From Pseudomonas sp. MUP55 (GTDB lineage: Bacteria; Pseudomonadota; Gammaproteobacteria; Pseudomonadales; Pseudomonadaceae): a stretch of DNA of 64,000 nucleotides. Each line of letters opens with the position of its first letter. Positions within the stretch are counted from its first letter, which is position 1. Below, in pieces: positions 30,768-40,160 of this stretch. A model generated the notes under the pieces. It was given only the letters and a program-made list of their open reading frames with translations. It was not told where the DNA came from and searched no databases. Where the stretch lies: assembly GCF_034043515.1 (NCBI RefSeq), contig NZ_CP138214.1, positions 4,967,501-5,031,500 on the forward strand, in the 5' to 3' direction. The position numbers and the translations under genes are program-made.

Positions 30768-31784
30768 ATGACTCCCTTGAACCAGGCGCTGCGCGCCGCC
30801 CTCGATCATCGCCAAGACCTGATCAGTGAACTGCATGCCCAGGGGACTGACTGCTACCGGTTGTTCCACGGCAGCCAGGAAGGCGCCGGCGGTCTGACGA
30901 TCGATCGCTACGGCCCGCAATTATTGGTGCAAAGCTTTCACCAATCCCTGGAGCGCGCTGATCTGTTGGACCTGCACCAACTGATCAACCAGTACATGGG
31001 CCTGGAATTGCTGCTGGTGTACAACGACCGCTCACGTGGCAATTCGCGGATCGACCGCGAAGACACCGTCTACCGCGCCGAACCTGCCGCGCTGGAAGAC
31101 CTGGTCGGTCACGAATGGGGCCTCAACTACCGTGTCCGCGGGCGCCATGCCGGGCAGGACCCGCTGCTGTTTCTTGATCTGCGCAACACCCGCGGCTGGG
31201 TCAAGGCGCACAGCGCCGGTAAAAGCGTACTCAACTTGTTCGCCTACACCTGCGGCGTCGGCTTGAGCGCGGCGGCGGGCGGCGCGCGTGAAGTCTGCAA
31301 CCTGGACTTTGCCGAAGGCAACCTGGCGGTCGGTCGCGAGAACGGCCTGCTCAACCCGCAGTTGCCGACCATGGAATTTATACAGTCCGATTACTTCCCT
31401 GCCATTCGCCAACTGGCCGGCCTCGCCATCACTCAGCGCCGTGGCCAGAAATTGCCCAGCTACCCGCGCCTGGAACAGCGCCAATATGACCTGGTGCTGC
31501 TCGACCCTCCCGCCTGGGCCAAAAGCGCCTTCGGCACCGTCGACCTGTTGCGCGACTACCAAAGCCTGCTCAAACCCGCCTTGTTGGCCACCGCAGATAA
31601 TGGCGTACTCATTTGCTGCAACAACCTGGCGAAAGTGAGCATGGATGACTGGCGCGAACAGGTGCTGCGTTGCGCAGAAAAAGCCGGTCGCCCCGTGCGC
31701 GATTGGCAGGTGATGGCGCCAGCAGCGGACTTTCCGTCGAAAGACCAGCAACCTCCGCTGAAGACCCTGATCCTGCAATTGTAG
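30768..31784 (+). CDS. RlmI/PUA-like class I SAM-dependent methyltransferase
   Basis: 338 residues, cytoplasmic. The N-terminal part (about 30-90) contains GGLTIDRYGPQLLVQSF, typical of the RlmI-type substrate-binding region. The Rossmann methyltransferase domain has LNLFAYTCGVGLSAAAGGAREVCNLDF (SAM motif I) and the catalytic-type motif LLDPPAWAKS. The family includes 23S rRNA m5C methyltransferases, but the specific target here is not determined. It stands alone, with short gaps on both sides. Confidence 0.78.
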   Translation: MTPLNQALRAALDHRQDLISELHAQGTDCYRLFHGSQEGAGGLTIDRYGPQLLVQSFHQSLERADLLDLHQLINQYMGLELLLVYNDRSRGNSRIDREDTVYRAEPAALEDLVGHEWGLNYRVRGRHAGQDPLLFLDLRNTRGWVKAHSAGKSVLNLFAYTCGVGLSAAAGGAREVCNLDFAEGNLAVGRENGLLNPQLPTMEFIQSDYFPAIRQLAGLAITQRRGQKLPSYPRLEQRQYDLVLLDPPAWAKSAFGTVDLLRDYQSLLKPALLATADNGVLICCNNLAKVSMDDWREQVLRCAEKAGRPVRDWQVMAPAADFPSKDQQPPLKTLILQL

Positions 31785-31871
31785 GAAGTTTCCCAAGGCC
31801 CGCTGTTCTTCGGAACCGAAATCACGTGCCATACTCCAAGGCACTCTCGTTCGACATAGATGGCGTCACCC

Positions 31872-34805
31872 ATGCCCAAAGGATTGATCCGCGCCCTAGG
31901 CGCCTTGTTGACCGCCCTGGCGTTGTACAGCTTGCTGGGCTTTCTGATTCTTCCGGGCATCGCCCTTCGCATTGCCAACCAGCAGTTGGCCAACTACGCG
32001 ACGGTACCGGCGCGTATCGAGCGTATCGAGCTCAACCCGTTCAGCCTGGAGCTGACGTTATGGGGCCTGAAAATAGGTGAGCCGGGTAAAGAACAGCTGG
32101 GTTTCGCGCGCCTCTATGCCAACCTGCAGATCGACAGCCTCTGGACCCGCGCCCTGCACCTGGCCGATGTGCAGTTGGAACAACCCAAGACCGAATTGCT
32201 CTTCGACAAATCCGGCCAACTGAACCTGGCGCAGCTGTTCAAGTTGCCTGCGAGCGAGCCCACCCCGACCGATCCCGACGCCAAGCCCTTCCCGCTGCGT
32301 ATCGACAGCATCAAGCTGGCGGGTGGTTATGTGCACTTCGAGGACCTGCGTCCCAGCGAACCCATCGAATTTCTCTACGACAAACTCGACTTCGAGCTGA
32401 AGAACCTCAGCACCTTGCCGGAAGATAACGCCGACATGACATTGGTGGCCGCTGGCCCCGCAGGCGGGCAGATCGACTGGAAAGGCAATTTCAGCCTGGT
32501 GCCGATCACCTCCCAAGGATCACTGAAAGTCACCGACGGCAAAATGAAAGCCTGGTGGCCGTATGTGCGCGATGCCTTGCCGTTGGTGCTCGAGGACGGC
32601 GTGCTCAATTTCAGCACCGACTACACCTTCAGCCTGGCCAAAGAAACCGAACTGAACCTGACCAACACCACCGCCAGCATCGCGCCTTTTGCGATCAAGG
32701 CGCCGGACGGCCGACCATTGGCACGCCTGGAGCGGCTGGACGTCAGCGAGACCACGGTGGACCTCGCCAAGCAGAAGGTGGTGATCGGCAAGATACGCAG
32801 CAACAAACTGGAAACCTGGGCGGCCCGCGAAGCCGACGGGCAGCTGGACTGGCAGAAGCTGTTCGCCAGCCAACCCGCCAAGCCGGCCAAGGCGCCGGAG
32901 CCTGCCTCTGCCCCCGCAACCGCCGATTCGCCTGAAGCGAAACCGACCGCGCCGAACAAACCCTGGCAAGTACTGCTCAAGGACGTGCAACTGCGCAACT
33001 ATCAGGTGCACCTGGCCGACCGCCAGGCCAATCCTGCGGTAGCGCTGGAGCTGGGCCCGCTGAACGTTGACGTGCAGAATTTCGACAGCCTCAACCAGAG
33101 CCCTTTTACCTTGAAGGCCGACACCGGCCTGGGCAAGCAAGGCAAGATCCAGGCAGCCGGCGAGGTCAACCTCAATCCGGTCAGCGCCAAGCTGAAAGTG
33201 AACACCCAGGACATTGACCTGCGTGTCGCCCAGTCCTACATCAGCCCGTTCATCCGCCTGGAACTGCGCAGCGGCATGCTGGGCAGCAACCTGGATGTAA
33301 ACCTCAAAAGCACCGAACCGCTGGCCCTTCAGATCACAGGCCGTGCACAAGTGGATCAACTGCACACGCTCGACACCCTCAAGTCACGGGATTTCCTCAA
33401 GTGGCAGCGCCTGGTGCTGGAAGGCGTGAACTACCAGCACGGCGACAGCCTGTCGATCGACAAGGTCAACCTGCTGCAACCCTATGCGCGCTTCATGATC
33501 AACGATGACCGCACCACCAACATTGACGACCTGCTGATTCCGCAGCCCGCCGACAACGGTGCCAAGTCTTCCGCCAAGCCGGCAGCGAGCAAAGACAAGC
33601 CGCTGGGTATCCGCATCGGGCAGATCGCGATCAACGACGGCTCGGCCAATTTCGCCGACTTCAGCCTCACGCCCAACTTCGCCACCGCGATTCAACAGCT
33701 CAACGGCCAGATCGGCACCATCGACAGCCGCCAAGCCAAACCGGCCAGCGTCGACATCAAGGGCAAGGTGGATCGCTACGCGCCGGTGACCATCAAAGGC
33801 AGCGTGAACCCGTTTGACCCAATGGCGGCGCTGGACATCGCAACCAGCTTCAAACGTGTCGAGCTGACCACCCTGACGCCGTATTCGGGCAAATTCGCGG
33901 GCTTTCGCATCCGCAAAGGTCGCTTGAACCTGGACTTGCATTACATGATCACCAAAGGCCAGCTGAAGGCAGAGAACAAGGTGGTGGTCGAGCAATTGCA
34001 ACTGGGTGAGAAGGTCGACAGCGCCGACGCCGTGGACTTGCCGATTCGCTTGGCCATTGCCCTGCTCAAGGACAGCGACGGCAAGATCTCCATCGAACTG
34101 CCGGTGACCGGTGATTTGAACAACCCCCAATTCAGCGTGATGCCCATTGTGTGGCAAACCTTGCGTAACCTGGTGGTGCGCGCAGCGACGGCGCCGTTCA
34201 AGTTTATTGGCGGGCTGGTGACCGGTGGAGGCTCGGAAGACCTGGGCAATGTCTCGTTTGCTGCAGGCTCGAGCGAACTGAACAAAGACGCCGAGGGCGC
34301 CCTCAACACGCTGGCCAAGGCGCTCAAGGAACGCCCCGCCCTGCGCCTGGAAATCGAAGGCACCGCCGCTGCCAGCAGTGACGGCCCATTCCTGGCTGCG
34401 CAACGGCTTGAGCGTGAGTACCAGTACAACTACTACAAGATCCTGCAGCGTCGCGGCGATAAAGTCCCGGCTCAGGCGTCATTGCTTGTCGTGCCGGAGA
34501 AAGAAAAGGCGCCGTTGCTGGAAGGCATCTACCGTACCCGCCTGAAACAGCAGCCACCGGCCGAATGGAAAGACCTGGGTAACGATGAGCGCACCGCCAA
34601 GCTCAAGGATGGCGTGATCAAGTTCTGGAGTGGCAGCGACGTGCTTCTGCGCCAACTGGGCCAGGACCGAGCCAGTACCATCAAGGACTACCTGGTGGAT
34701 AAGGCCCAGCTGGAAGACGACCGCGTGTACTTCATTGATGCGCAGCTGGGGCAGGCTGAGAAGGATGGTCGGGTCGTTACGCCGATGCACTTGGATGCCG
34801 AGTAA
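31872..34805 (+). CDS. DUF748 (AsmA-like) envelope protein with OmpA-like C-terminal part
   Basis: About 977 residues. One N-terminal membrane anchor (about 5-30, IRALGALLTALALYSLLGFLI) is followed by a very long repeating beta-rich region of DUF748/AsmA type, related to proteins thought to move lipids across the periplasm. A low-complexity Ala/Pro/Lys linker lies near residues 335-365. Near residues 795-860 there is an OmpA-like segment (FAAGSSELNKDAEGALNTLAKAL, LEIEGTA). ATG at 31872 is chosen; an in-frame ATG at 31860 is also possible and neither has a clear ribosome site. A REPIN starts five bases after the stop. Exact function unknown. Confidence 0.8.
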   Translation: MPKGLIRALGALLTALALYSLLGFLILPGIALRIANQQLANYATVPARIERIELNPFSLELTLWGLKIGEPGKEQLGFARLYANLQIDSLWTRALHLADVQLEQPKTELLFDKSGQLNLAQLFKLPASEPTPTDPDAKPFPLRIDSIKLAGGYVHFEDLRPSEPIEFLYDKLDFELKNLSTLPEDNADMTLVAAGPAGGQIDWKGNFSLVPITSQGSLKVTDGKMKAWWPYVRDALPLVLEDGVLNFSTDYTFSLAKETELNLTNTTASIAPFAIKAPDGRPLARLERLDVSETTVDLAKQKVVIGKIRSNKLETWAAREADGQLDWQKLFASQPAKPAKAPEPASAPATADSPEAKPTAPNKPWQVLLKDVQLRNYQVHLADRQANPAVALELGPLNVDVQNFDSLNQSPFTLKADTGLGKQGKIQAAGEVNLNPVSAKLKVNTQDIDLRVAQSYISPFIRLELRSGMLGSNLDVNLKSTEPLALQITGRAQVDQLHTLDTLKSRDFLKWQRLVLEGVNYQHGDSLSIDKVNLLQPYARFMINDDRTTNIDDLLIPQPADNGAKSSAKPAASKDKPLGIRIGQIAINDGSANFADFSLTPNFATAIQQLNGQIGTIDSRQAKPASVDIKGKVDRYAPVTIKGSVNPFDPMAALDIATSFKRVELTTLTPYSGKFAGFRIRKGRLNLDLHYMITKGQLKAENKVVVEQLQLGEKVDSADAVDLPIRLAIALLKDSDGKISIELPVTGDLNNPQFSVMPIVWQTLRNLVVRAATAPFKFIGGLVTGGGSEDLGNVSFAAGSSELNKDAEGALNTLAKALKERPALRLEIEGTAAASSDGPFLAAQRLEREYQYNYYKILQRRGDKVPAQASLLVVPEKEKAPLLEGIYRTRLKQQPPAEWKDLGNDERTAKLKDGVIKFWSGSDVLLRQLGQDRASTIKDYLVDKAQLEDDRVYFIDAQLGQAEKDGRVVTPMHLDAE

Positions 34806-34809
34806 CCCC

Positions 34810-34900
34810 ATGTGGGAGGGGGCTTGCTCCCGATAGCGGTAGGTCAGTCAATTATATTTTGACTGTGACACCGCCATCGGGAGCAAGCCCCCTCCCACAT
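34810..34900. repeat. REPIN-type inverted repeat pair, second family
   Basis: 25-base arms 34810-34834 and 34876-34900 are perfect reverse complements (core GGGAGGGGGCTTGCTCCC). The spacer adds further complementarity: GCGGT/ACCGC and CAGTCAA/TTGACTG. Transcribed, it would fold into one long hairpin. The arm sequence differs from the repeat at 24768, so two REP families are present in one window. Confidence 0.88.
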
Positions 34901-34944
34901 TTGTAATTGCTTGCCTGGCCGGCAACTTATGGCGCCCCAATAGA

Positions 34945-34975
34945 ACAGGCCCCAACACAAAGTGCCGGGGCCTGT
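34945..34975 (-). terminator. Possible terminator after the BON-domain gene
   Basis: Perfect 9-bp stem ACAGGCCCC / GGGGCCTGT with a 13-base loop. It is 105 bases beyond the BON gene stop on the minus strand. A weak T-run follows. Confidence 0.45.
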
Positions 34976-35080
34976 AATGACCACATCCGTGTGGTCGGTC
35001 GCATGAACTCCAGTGGTGCATCGGGTGGATATCTAACTCACCCTAAGCCGCCGCTATCCGGTTCAGACGAAACCTGTGCG

Positions 35081-35701
35081 TTACTCTGCTTTCAGGCCGT
35101 CAGCCGATACAGCTTTAACGCCTTTGATTTTCTTGGTGATCGCTACAGCAGTTTCTTTCTGCGCGGCGGTCACTGCGGTTGGGGACGACAGGGACACTAC
35201 GCCCTTGTTGGTTTCAACCTTGATGTCGGTGCCAGGAATACCTTTCTCGGTAACCAGGTCAGCCTTCACTTTGGTGGTGATCCAGGTGTCGCTAGTCGCC
35301 TCTCCAGCGTTATGGGCTGCGCCTTTGGTTTTGTCGATGCCGTCAGCCTTGGTAGCGCCGCCAGCCAGCAGGCCGTCTGCAGAAACTGCAGTCACACCTT
35401 TGATTTTCTTGGTGATCGCTACAGCGGTGGCTTTCTGCGAATCAGAGATAGCGACATCGGAAGACAGGGAAACCACGCCTTTGTTGGTTTCAACCTTGAT
35501 GTCCGAACCTGGGATGCCTTTTTCAGTCAGCAGGTCAGCTTTGACTTTGGTGGTGATCCAAGTATCCGAAACGCTTTCTTTAGCTTGGGTAGCTTCACCG
35601 GCCGCCAGAGTCATAGGGGCCTGGGAAGTCTGAGCAAAGGCTACGTTAGCACCCATGGCCAGAGTCAGAGCGGTAGCAGTAGCGAGAGCGAACTTCTTCA
35701 T
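35081..35701 (-). CDS. Periplasmic protein with two BON domains
   Basis: 206 residues. Sec signal peptide MKKFALATATALTLAMGANVAFA is cleaved about residue 23. Two BON domains follow, about residues 45-110 and 135-203. Each has the DTWITTKVKADLLTEKGIPG / IKVETNKGVVSLSS pattern, nearly identical between the two copies, so the gene shows an internal duplication. BON proteins of the OsmY type act in the periplasm and respond to osmotic or envelope stress; a binding target is not known here. ATG start behind AGGAG. It is a single-gene unit. Confidence 0.9.
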   Translation of the reverse strand: MKKFALATATALTLAMGANVAFAQTSQAPMTLAAGEATQAKESVSDTWITTKVKADLLTEKGIPGSDIKVETNKGVVSLSSDVAISDSQKATAVAITKKIKGVTAVSADGLLAGGATKADGIDKTKGAAHNAGEATSDTWITTKVKADLVTEKGIPGTDIKVETNKGVVSLSSPTAVTAAQKETAVAITKKIKGVKAVSADGLKAE

Positions 35702-35948
35702 ACGAGTAACTCCTGTTTTATTAAAAGTCTGCAGTTCATAAAAATCTTAGTGCTGCAGCGCTGACAGGGATATTGCAGGCAGTGTGCCAAGTCGGCAGGC
35801 TACAAAAAACCCTTATAAAACATAAACTTATAAAACAAGCCGATTTTCGGAATCGTGCAAGTTGCATGAAGCCCATCGTGCCTGCATGCAAGTTGCGGCT
35901 TTTGGGTTGGGCTAAACAGCTGATTCTGTTCCACTTTCTTGCGCGCAT

Positions 35949-35979
35949 AAAAAAAGGACTCCGAAGAGTCCTTTTTTCA
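35949..35979. terminator. Bidirectional terminator after pnp
   Basis: Stem AAAAAGGACTC / GAGTCCTTTTT with a CGAA loop; U-runs result in both directions. It ends the nusA-pnp operon on the minus strand, 22 bases after the pnp stop. The rest of 35702-35948 holds the upstream region of the BON gene; no other gene is seen there. Confidence 0.88.
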
Positions 35980-35999
35980 GCTTGACGCTTCAGGGGTGA

Positions 36000-38105
36000 T
36001 TAAACGCCCGAAGCCTTGGCTGCTGCTACGTCCTTGATGGACAGTTTGATACGACCGCGGTTGTCCACGTCCAGTACCAGCACTTCCACTTCCTGGCCTT
36101 CTTTGAGAATGTCGGTCACTTTCTCAACGCGAGCGTCGCTCAGCATGGAGATATGAACCAGACCGTCTTTGCCCGGCAGGATGTTGACGAATGCGCCGAA
36201 GTCGACGATGCGCTCAACCTTACCGACATAGATCTTGCCGATCTCGGCCTCAGCGGTGATACCCAGGACGCGCTGGCGTGCAGCTTCAGCCGCTTCCTTG
36301 GTTTCGCCGAAGATCTTGATCGAACCGTCGTCTTCGATGTCGATCGAAGCCTTGGTTTCTTCACAGATCGCACGAATGGTCGCGCCACCTTTACCGATGA
36401 CATCACGGATTTTGTCGGTGTCGATTTTCATCGCGATCATGGTCGGAGCATTTTCCGACAGCTCGGTACGCGACTGACCAATGATCTGGTTCATCTGGCC
36501 GAGGATGTTCAGGCGCGCTTCCAGGGCTTGGCCCAGGGCGATTTCCATGATCTCTTCGGTGATGCCCTTGATCTTGATGTCCATCTGCAGCGCGGTGACG
36601 CCTTTGGCGGTACCGGCTACTTTGAAGTCCATGTCGCCCAGGTGGTCTTCGTCACCCAGGATGTCGGTCAGGATGGCGAACTTCTCGCCTTCTTTAACCA
36701 GACCCATGGCGATACCGGCAACCGGCGCCTTCATCGGCACGCCAGCGTCCATCAGCGCCAGGGAAGCACCGCACACGGAAGCCATGGAGCTGGAACCGTT
36801 GGACTCGGTGATTTCCGACACCACACGGATGGTGTAAGGGAACACGTCGGCGGCCGGCAGCATCGCTGCAATCGAACGACGGGCCAGACGGCCGTGACCG
36901 ATTTCGCGACGACCAGCGCCACCCATGCGACCACACTCGCCCACCGAGAACGGAGGGAAGTTGTAGTGCAGCATGAACGGGTCTTTCTTCTCGCCTTCCA
37001 GGGTGTCCAGCAGTTGTGCGTCACGGGCAGTACCCAGCGTCGCGACAACCAGTGCCTGAGTTTCACCACGGGTGAACAGCGCCGAACCGTGAGTCTTCGG
37101 CAGAACGCCGACTTCGATGTTCAGCGGGCGAACGGTGCGGGTGTCGCGACCGTCGATGCGAGGTTTGCCGTTAACGATGTTTTCGCGAACGGTGCGGTAT
37201 TCGATTTCGCCGAAAGCCGCTTTGACTTCGCTGGAGGAAGGCTGGCCTTCTTCACCGGACAGCTTGGCCACGACCTGATCCTTCAGCTCGCCCAGGCGAG
37301 CGTAACGGTCGGCCTTGACGGTGATGGTGTAAGCGTCGGAGATGGCAGCGCCGAACTCGGAGCGGATGGCGCCCAGCAGTGCGGTGGCTTCTGGCTGTGG
37401 AGCCCAGGTCCAGGTTGGCTTGGCCGCTTCGGCGGCAAGTTCCTTGACGGCGTTGATCACAACCTGGAACTCGTCGTGAGCAAACAGTACGGCGCCCAGC
37501 ATCTGGTCTTCGGTCAGCTCTTTGGCTTCCGATTCAACCATCAAGACGGCTTCGGAGGTACCGGCAACGACCATGTCCAGGCTCGAAGCTTTCTGCTGCT
37601 CGTAAGTCGGGTTCAGCAGGTAGCCGGTGCTTTCGTGGAAAGCCACGCGAGCTGCGCCGATCGGGCCATCGAAAGGAATGCCGGAGATGGCCAGGGCAGC
37701 CGAAGTACCGATCATTGCAGCGATGTCCGGATCGGTCTTTTTGCTGGTGGAGACGACGGTGCAGACAACCTGCACTTCGTTCATGAAGCCTTCTGGGAAC
37801 AGCGGACGGATCGGACGGTCGATCAGTCGGGAAGTCAGGGTTTCTTTCTCGGAAGGACGGCCTTCGCGCTTGAAGAAACCGCCAGGGATCTTACCGGCAG
37901 CGTAAGTTTTTTCCTGGTAGTGAACGGACAGAGGGAAAAAGCCTTTGCTCGGGTCAGCGGTCTTGGCGCCAACCACGGTCACCAATACGGTAACGTCGTC
38001 GTCAACGGTAACCAGCACTGCGCCGGAGGCTTGACGGGCGATACGGCCTGTCTCGAGGGTAACGGTCGACTGACCGAACTGGAATTTTTTGATAACCGGG
38101 TTCAC
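36000..38105 (-). CDS. pnp: Polyribonucleotide nucleotidyltransferase (PNPase)
   Basis: 3'-5' phosphorolytic exoribonuclease, core of the RNA degradosome. 701 residues in the canonical order: RNase PH domain 1 (about 1-225, starting [25 protein letters not shown]), an alpha-helical linker, RNase PH domain 2 (about 310-545, with [21 protein letters not shown]), a KH domain ([25 protein letters not shown]) and an S1 domain ([25 protein letters not shown]). It is last gene of the operon. The 195-base gap from rpsO probably holds its own promoter and the structured leader used for autoregulation in other gamma-proteobacteria. Confidence 0.97.
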   Translation of the reverse strand: MNPVIKKFQFGQSTVTLETGRIARQASGAVLVTVDDDVTVLVTVVGAKTADPSKGFFPLSVHYQEKTYAAGKIPGGFFKREGRPSEKETLTSRLIDRPIRPLFPEGFMNEVQVVCTVVSTSKKTDPDIAAMIGTSAALAISGIPFDGPIGAARVAFHESTGYLLNPTYEQQKASSLDMVVAGTSEAVLMVESEAKELTEDQMLGAVLFAHDEFQVVINAVKELAAEAAKPTWTWAPQPEATALLGAIRSEFGAAISDAYTITVKADRYARLGELKDQVVAKLSGEEGQPSSSEVKAAFGEIEYRTVRENIVNGKPRIDGRDTRTVRPLNIEVGVLPKTHGSALFTRGETQALVVATLGTARDAQLLDTLEGEKKDPFMLHYNFPPFSVGECGRMGGAGRREIGHGRLARRSIAAMLPAADVFPYTIRVVSEITESNGSSSMASVCGASLALMDAGVPMKAPVAGIAMGLVKEGEKFAILTDILGDEDHLGDMDFKVAGTAKGVTALQMDIKIKGITEEIMEIALGQALEARLNILGQMNQIIGQSRTELSENAPTMIAMKIDTDKIRDVIGKGGATIRAICEETKASIDIEDDGSIKIFGETKEAAEAARQRVLGITAEAEIGKIYVGKVERIVDFGAFVNILPGKDGLVHISMLSDARVEKVTDILKEGQEVEVLVLDVDNRGRIKLSIKDVAAAKASGV

Positions 38106-38300
38106 GGTGTCCTACCTTCTTTGTGGCTCTTGGGGAACTTGTTTTCTTGCGAAATTCTTGGGCAATGTCGGGAATCGGCCCAACCCTTGTCCAGGGGTAA
38201 AACGTGTATCCAGATAAAACTTGAGGCTGGGAGCCTGCCATGGGCCAGCGGGGATCCCACTGACACACGGCAGACAACCAACCTCTAGCGCAATCGCTGA

Positions 38301-38570
38301 TTAGCGACGCAGACCCAGGCGACCGATCAGAGTCTGATAACGACCCAGATCCTTGCCTTTCAGGTAGTCCAGCAGCTTACGGCGCTGGTTTACCATGCGG
38401 ATCAGACCACGACGGGAGTGGTGGTCTTTACCGTTGGCCTTGAAGTGACCTTGCAGTTTGTTGATGTTGTGGGTCAGCAGTGCAACTTGCACTTCTGGCG
38501 AACCAGTGTCACCAACAGCTTGCTGATAGTCAGCTACGATTTGTGCTTTTTCTTGAACGTCGAGAGCCAT
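38301..38570 (-). CDS. rpsO: 30S ribosomal protein S15
   Basis: Primary binder of 16S rRNA helices in the 30S platform. 89 residues, [21 protein letters not shown]...[13 protein letters not shown], with the family segments [14 protein letters not shown] and [23 protein letters not shown]. The 114-base gap from truB contains two hairpins just upstream of the start. S15 usually represses its own translation through such leader structure. Confidence 0.98.
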   Translation of the reverse strand: MALDVQEKAQIVADYQQAVGDTGSPEVQVALLTHNINKLQGHFKANGKDHHSRRGLIRMVNQRRKLLDYLKGKDLGRYQTLIGRLGLRR

Positions 38571-38587
38571 GAGGCAATCCTTTTTTC

Positions 38588-38650
38588 AGGAAACCACCCA
38601 AGGATGGTTTCAACAGGCCAGGGACAAATCCCTGTATCTAAAAATGAGTG
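38588..38650 (-). promoter_or_regulatory. Structured leader of rpsO
   Basis: On the minus strand, two hairpins precede rpsO: CAGGGA-TTTG-TCCCTG (near 38620-38635) and a 7-bp stem GAAACCA/TGGTTTC (near 38590-38611). The second is about 10 bases before the AAAAAAGG ribosome site. Placement suggests an S15-responsive fold; the pairing is inferred by eye. Confidence 0.4.
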
Positions 38651-38684
38651 TTGACCATGCCTGTTAACAGCCACACTCGTCCGG

Positions 38685-39602
38685 TCATTCTGACCGAATC
38701 AGTCTACGCGGCGCGATGCGCCCGTCTTCGCTCACTTCACCGATACCGATAAAGCGACCGTTATGATCCTGTACTCGCACCATGCCGAACTTCGGGGCAT
38801 CCGGGGCGCGTACCGGCTGGCCGTTGAGCCAGTAGAACGCGCTGTGTTCCGAGAAGTGCAGCAATGGCCAATCCAGCAAACCGCTGTCCGATGGCATCAG
38901 GAAGCGATCAACCGCTTCGTTGCCGCCTTCGGCGTGCACCGCTTCGAGCTCTTCCAGCGTGACCGTCTGGGCCAGGGTGAAAGGTCCGGCTTGTGTACGT
39001 CGCAGTTCGGCAACATATGCGCCGCAGCCCAGTTGCTCACCAATATCCTCCACCAGGGTACGGATATAGGTGCCTTTGCTGCAGTCCACTGCCAATCGGG
39101 CAGTGTCGCCTTCACAGGCGAGCAATTCCAGCCGGGCAATAGTAACAGAACGCGGTTCACGCTCCACCACTTCACCCGCACGCGCCAGCTTGTAAAGAGG
39201 CTGCCCATCACGCTTGAGCGCCGAGTACATCGGCGGTATCTGGCTGATTTGACCACGAAAAGCGGGCAAGGCCGCTTCGATATCGGCACGACCAACGGTC
39301 ACATCGCGAACCTGCAGAACATCACCTTCGGCGTCGGCCGTGGTGGTGGTCTTGCCCAGTTGCATCAGGGTTTCGTAACCCTTGTCGGAGTCGAGCAGGT
39401 ATTGCGAGAACTTGGTGGCCTCGCCAAAGCACAACGGCAGCACGCCGGTGGCCAAGGGATCGAGGCTGCCGGTGTGCCCGGCCTTTTCGGCATTGAGCAG
39501 CCAGCGAACCTTCTGCAACGCGGCATTGGAGGTAAAGCCAATGGGCTTGTCGAGCAGAATGATGCCACTGACGTTACGGCGGATACGTTTGACCTGAGCC
39601 AC
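38685..39602 (-). CDS. truB: tRNA pseudouridine(55) synthase
   Basis: Forms pseudouridine 55 in the T-loop of tRNAs. 305 residues. The catalytic aspartate is Asp48 in [23 protein letters not shown], followed by the [20 protein letters not shown] segment and a C-terminal PUA-like region (about 245-305). Three bases separate it from rbfA upstream, so they are translated together. Confidence 0.97.
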   Translation of the reverse strand: MAQVKRIRRNVSGIILLDKPIGFTSNAALQKVRWLLNAEKAGHTGSLDPLATGVLPLCFGEATKFSQYLLDSDKGYETLMQLGKTTTTADAEGDVLQVRDVTVGRADIEAALPAFRGQISQIPPMYSALKRDGQPLYKLARAGEVVEREPRSVTIARLELLACEGDTARLAVDCSKGTYIRTLVEDIGEQLGCGAYVAELRRTQAGPFTLAQTVTLEELEAVHAEGGNEAVDRFLMPSDSGLLDWPLLHFSEHSAFYWLNGQPVRAPDAPKFGMVRVQDHNGRFIGIGEVSEDGRIAPRRLIRSE

Positions 39603-39605
39603 CGC

Positions 39606-40001
39606 TTACTCCTTGGCGTCTTCAGGTGTGGAGGGATGCTGGCTGTCTTCAGCCACGGCGCGCTCGATCAGCGCCGACAGGTGCGCACCACGCACGACGC
39701 TTTCGTCGTAGTGGAAGTGCAACTGCGGAACGCTGCGCAACTTCATTTCGCGGGCCAACTGCATGCGCAGGAAACCTGCGGCGGAGTTGAGCACCTTGAT
39801 GCTTTGCGCGATTTCTTCGCTATTGTCCTGCCCCATCACAGTGATGAAGATTTTGGCGTGACCCACGTCACGGCTCACTTCAACGGCAGTGATAGTGACC
39901 AGGCCAACGCGCGGGTCTTTGACTTCGCGACGGATCAGTTGGGCCAGTTCGCGCTGCATCTGATCGCCGATACGTTGGGTACGGCTGTATTCTTTTGCCA
40001 T
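39606..40001 (-). CDS. rbfA: Ribosome-binding factor A
   Basis: 30S maturation and cold-shock factor with a KH-like fold. 131 residues starting [33 protein letters not shown], followed by [18 protein letters not shown] and a short acidic C-terminal tail. It lies between infB and truB as usual, after a 159-base gap that contains hairpins. Confidence 0.97.
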   Translation of the reverse strand: MAKEYSRTQRIGDQMQRELAQLIRREVKDPRVGLVTITAVEVSRDVGHAKIFITVMGQDNSEEIAQSIKVLNSAAGFLRMQLAREMKLRSVPQLHFHYDESVVRGAHLSALIERAVAEDSQHPSTPEDAKE

Positions 40002-40020
40002 GTCTTGTTACCTGTTGCTG

Positions 40021-40089
40021 CCACACGGTGAAACCCGTGGGGTCTGAAAGCGGCAAACGCCCGGCCTGACAAAAGCCAGACCGGGCGTT
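40021..40089 (-). terminator. Intra-operon hairpins between infB and rbfA
   Basis: Perfect 9-bp stem AACGCCCGG / CCGGGCGTT (40056-40089) and a shorter CCAC...GTGG stem (40021-40040). On the minus strand the larger stem is followed only by TTTGCC. It could attenuate or protect the infB mRNA rather than fully end it, because rbfA-truB-rpsO-pnp follow in the same direction. Confidence 0.5.
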
Positions 40090-40160
40090 GCGTTTAGAGT
40101 CCGTACGCTACGCGTGGCATCTGCATGCCCACACGTGGCGTGGCTCCGGAAGTGCGCGAG

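Noticed and set aside
36153..38288. A 711-codon plus-strand open frame opposite pnp
   Set aside because: Antisense shadow of pnp; composition and lack of motifs argue against a gene.
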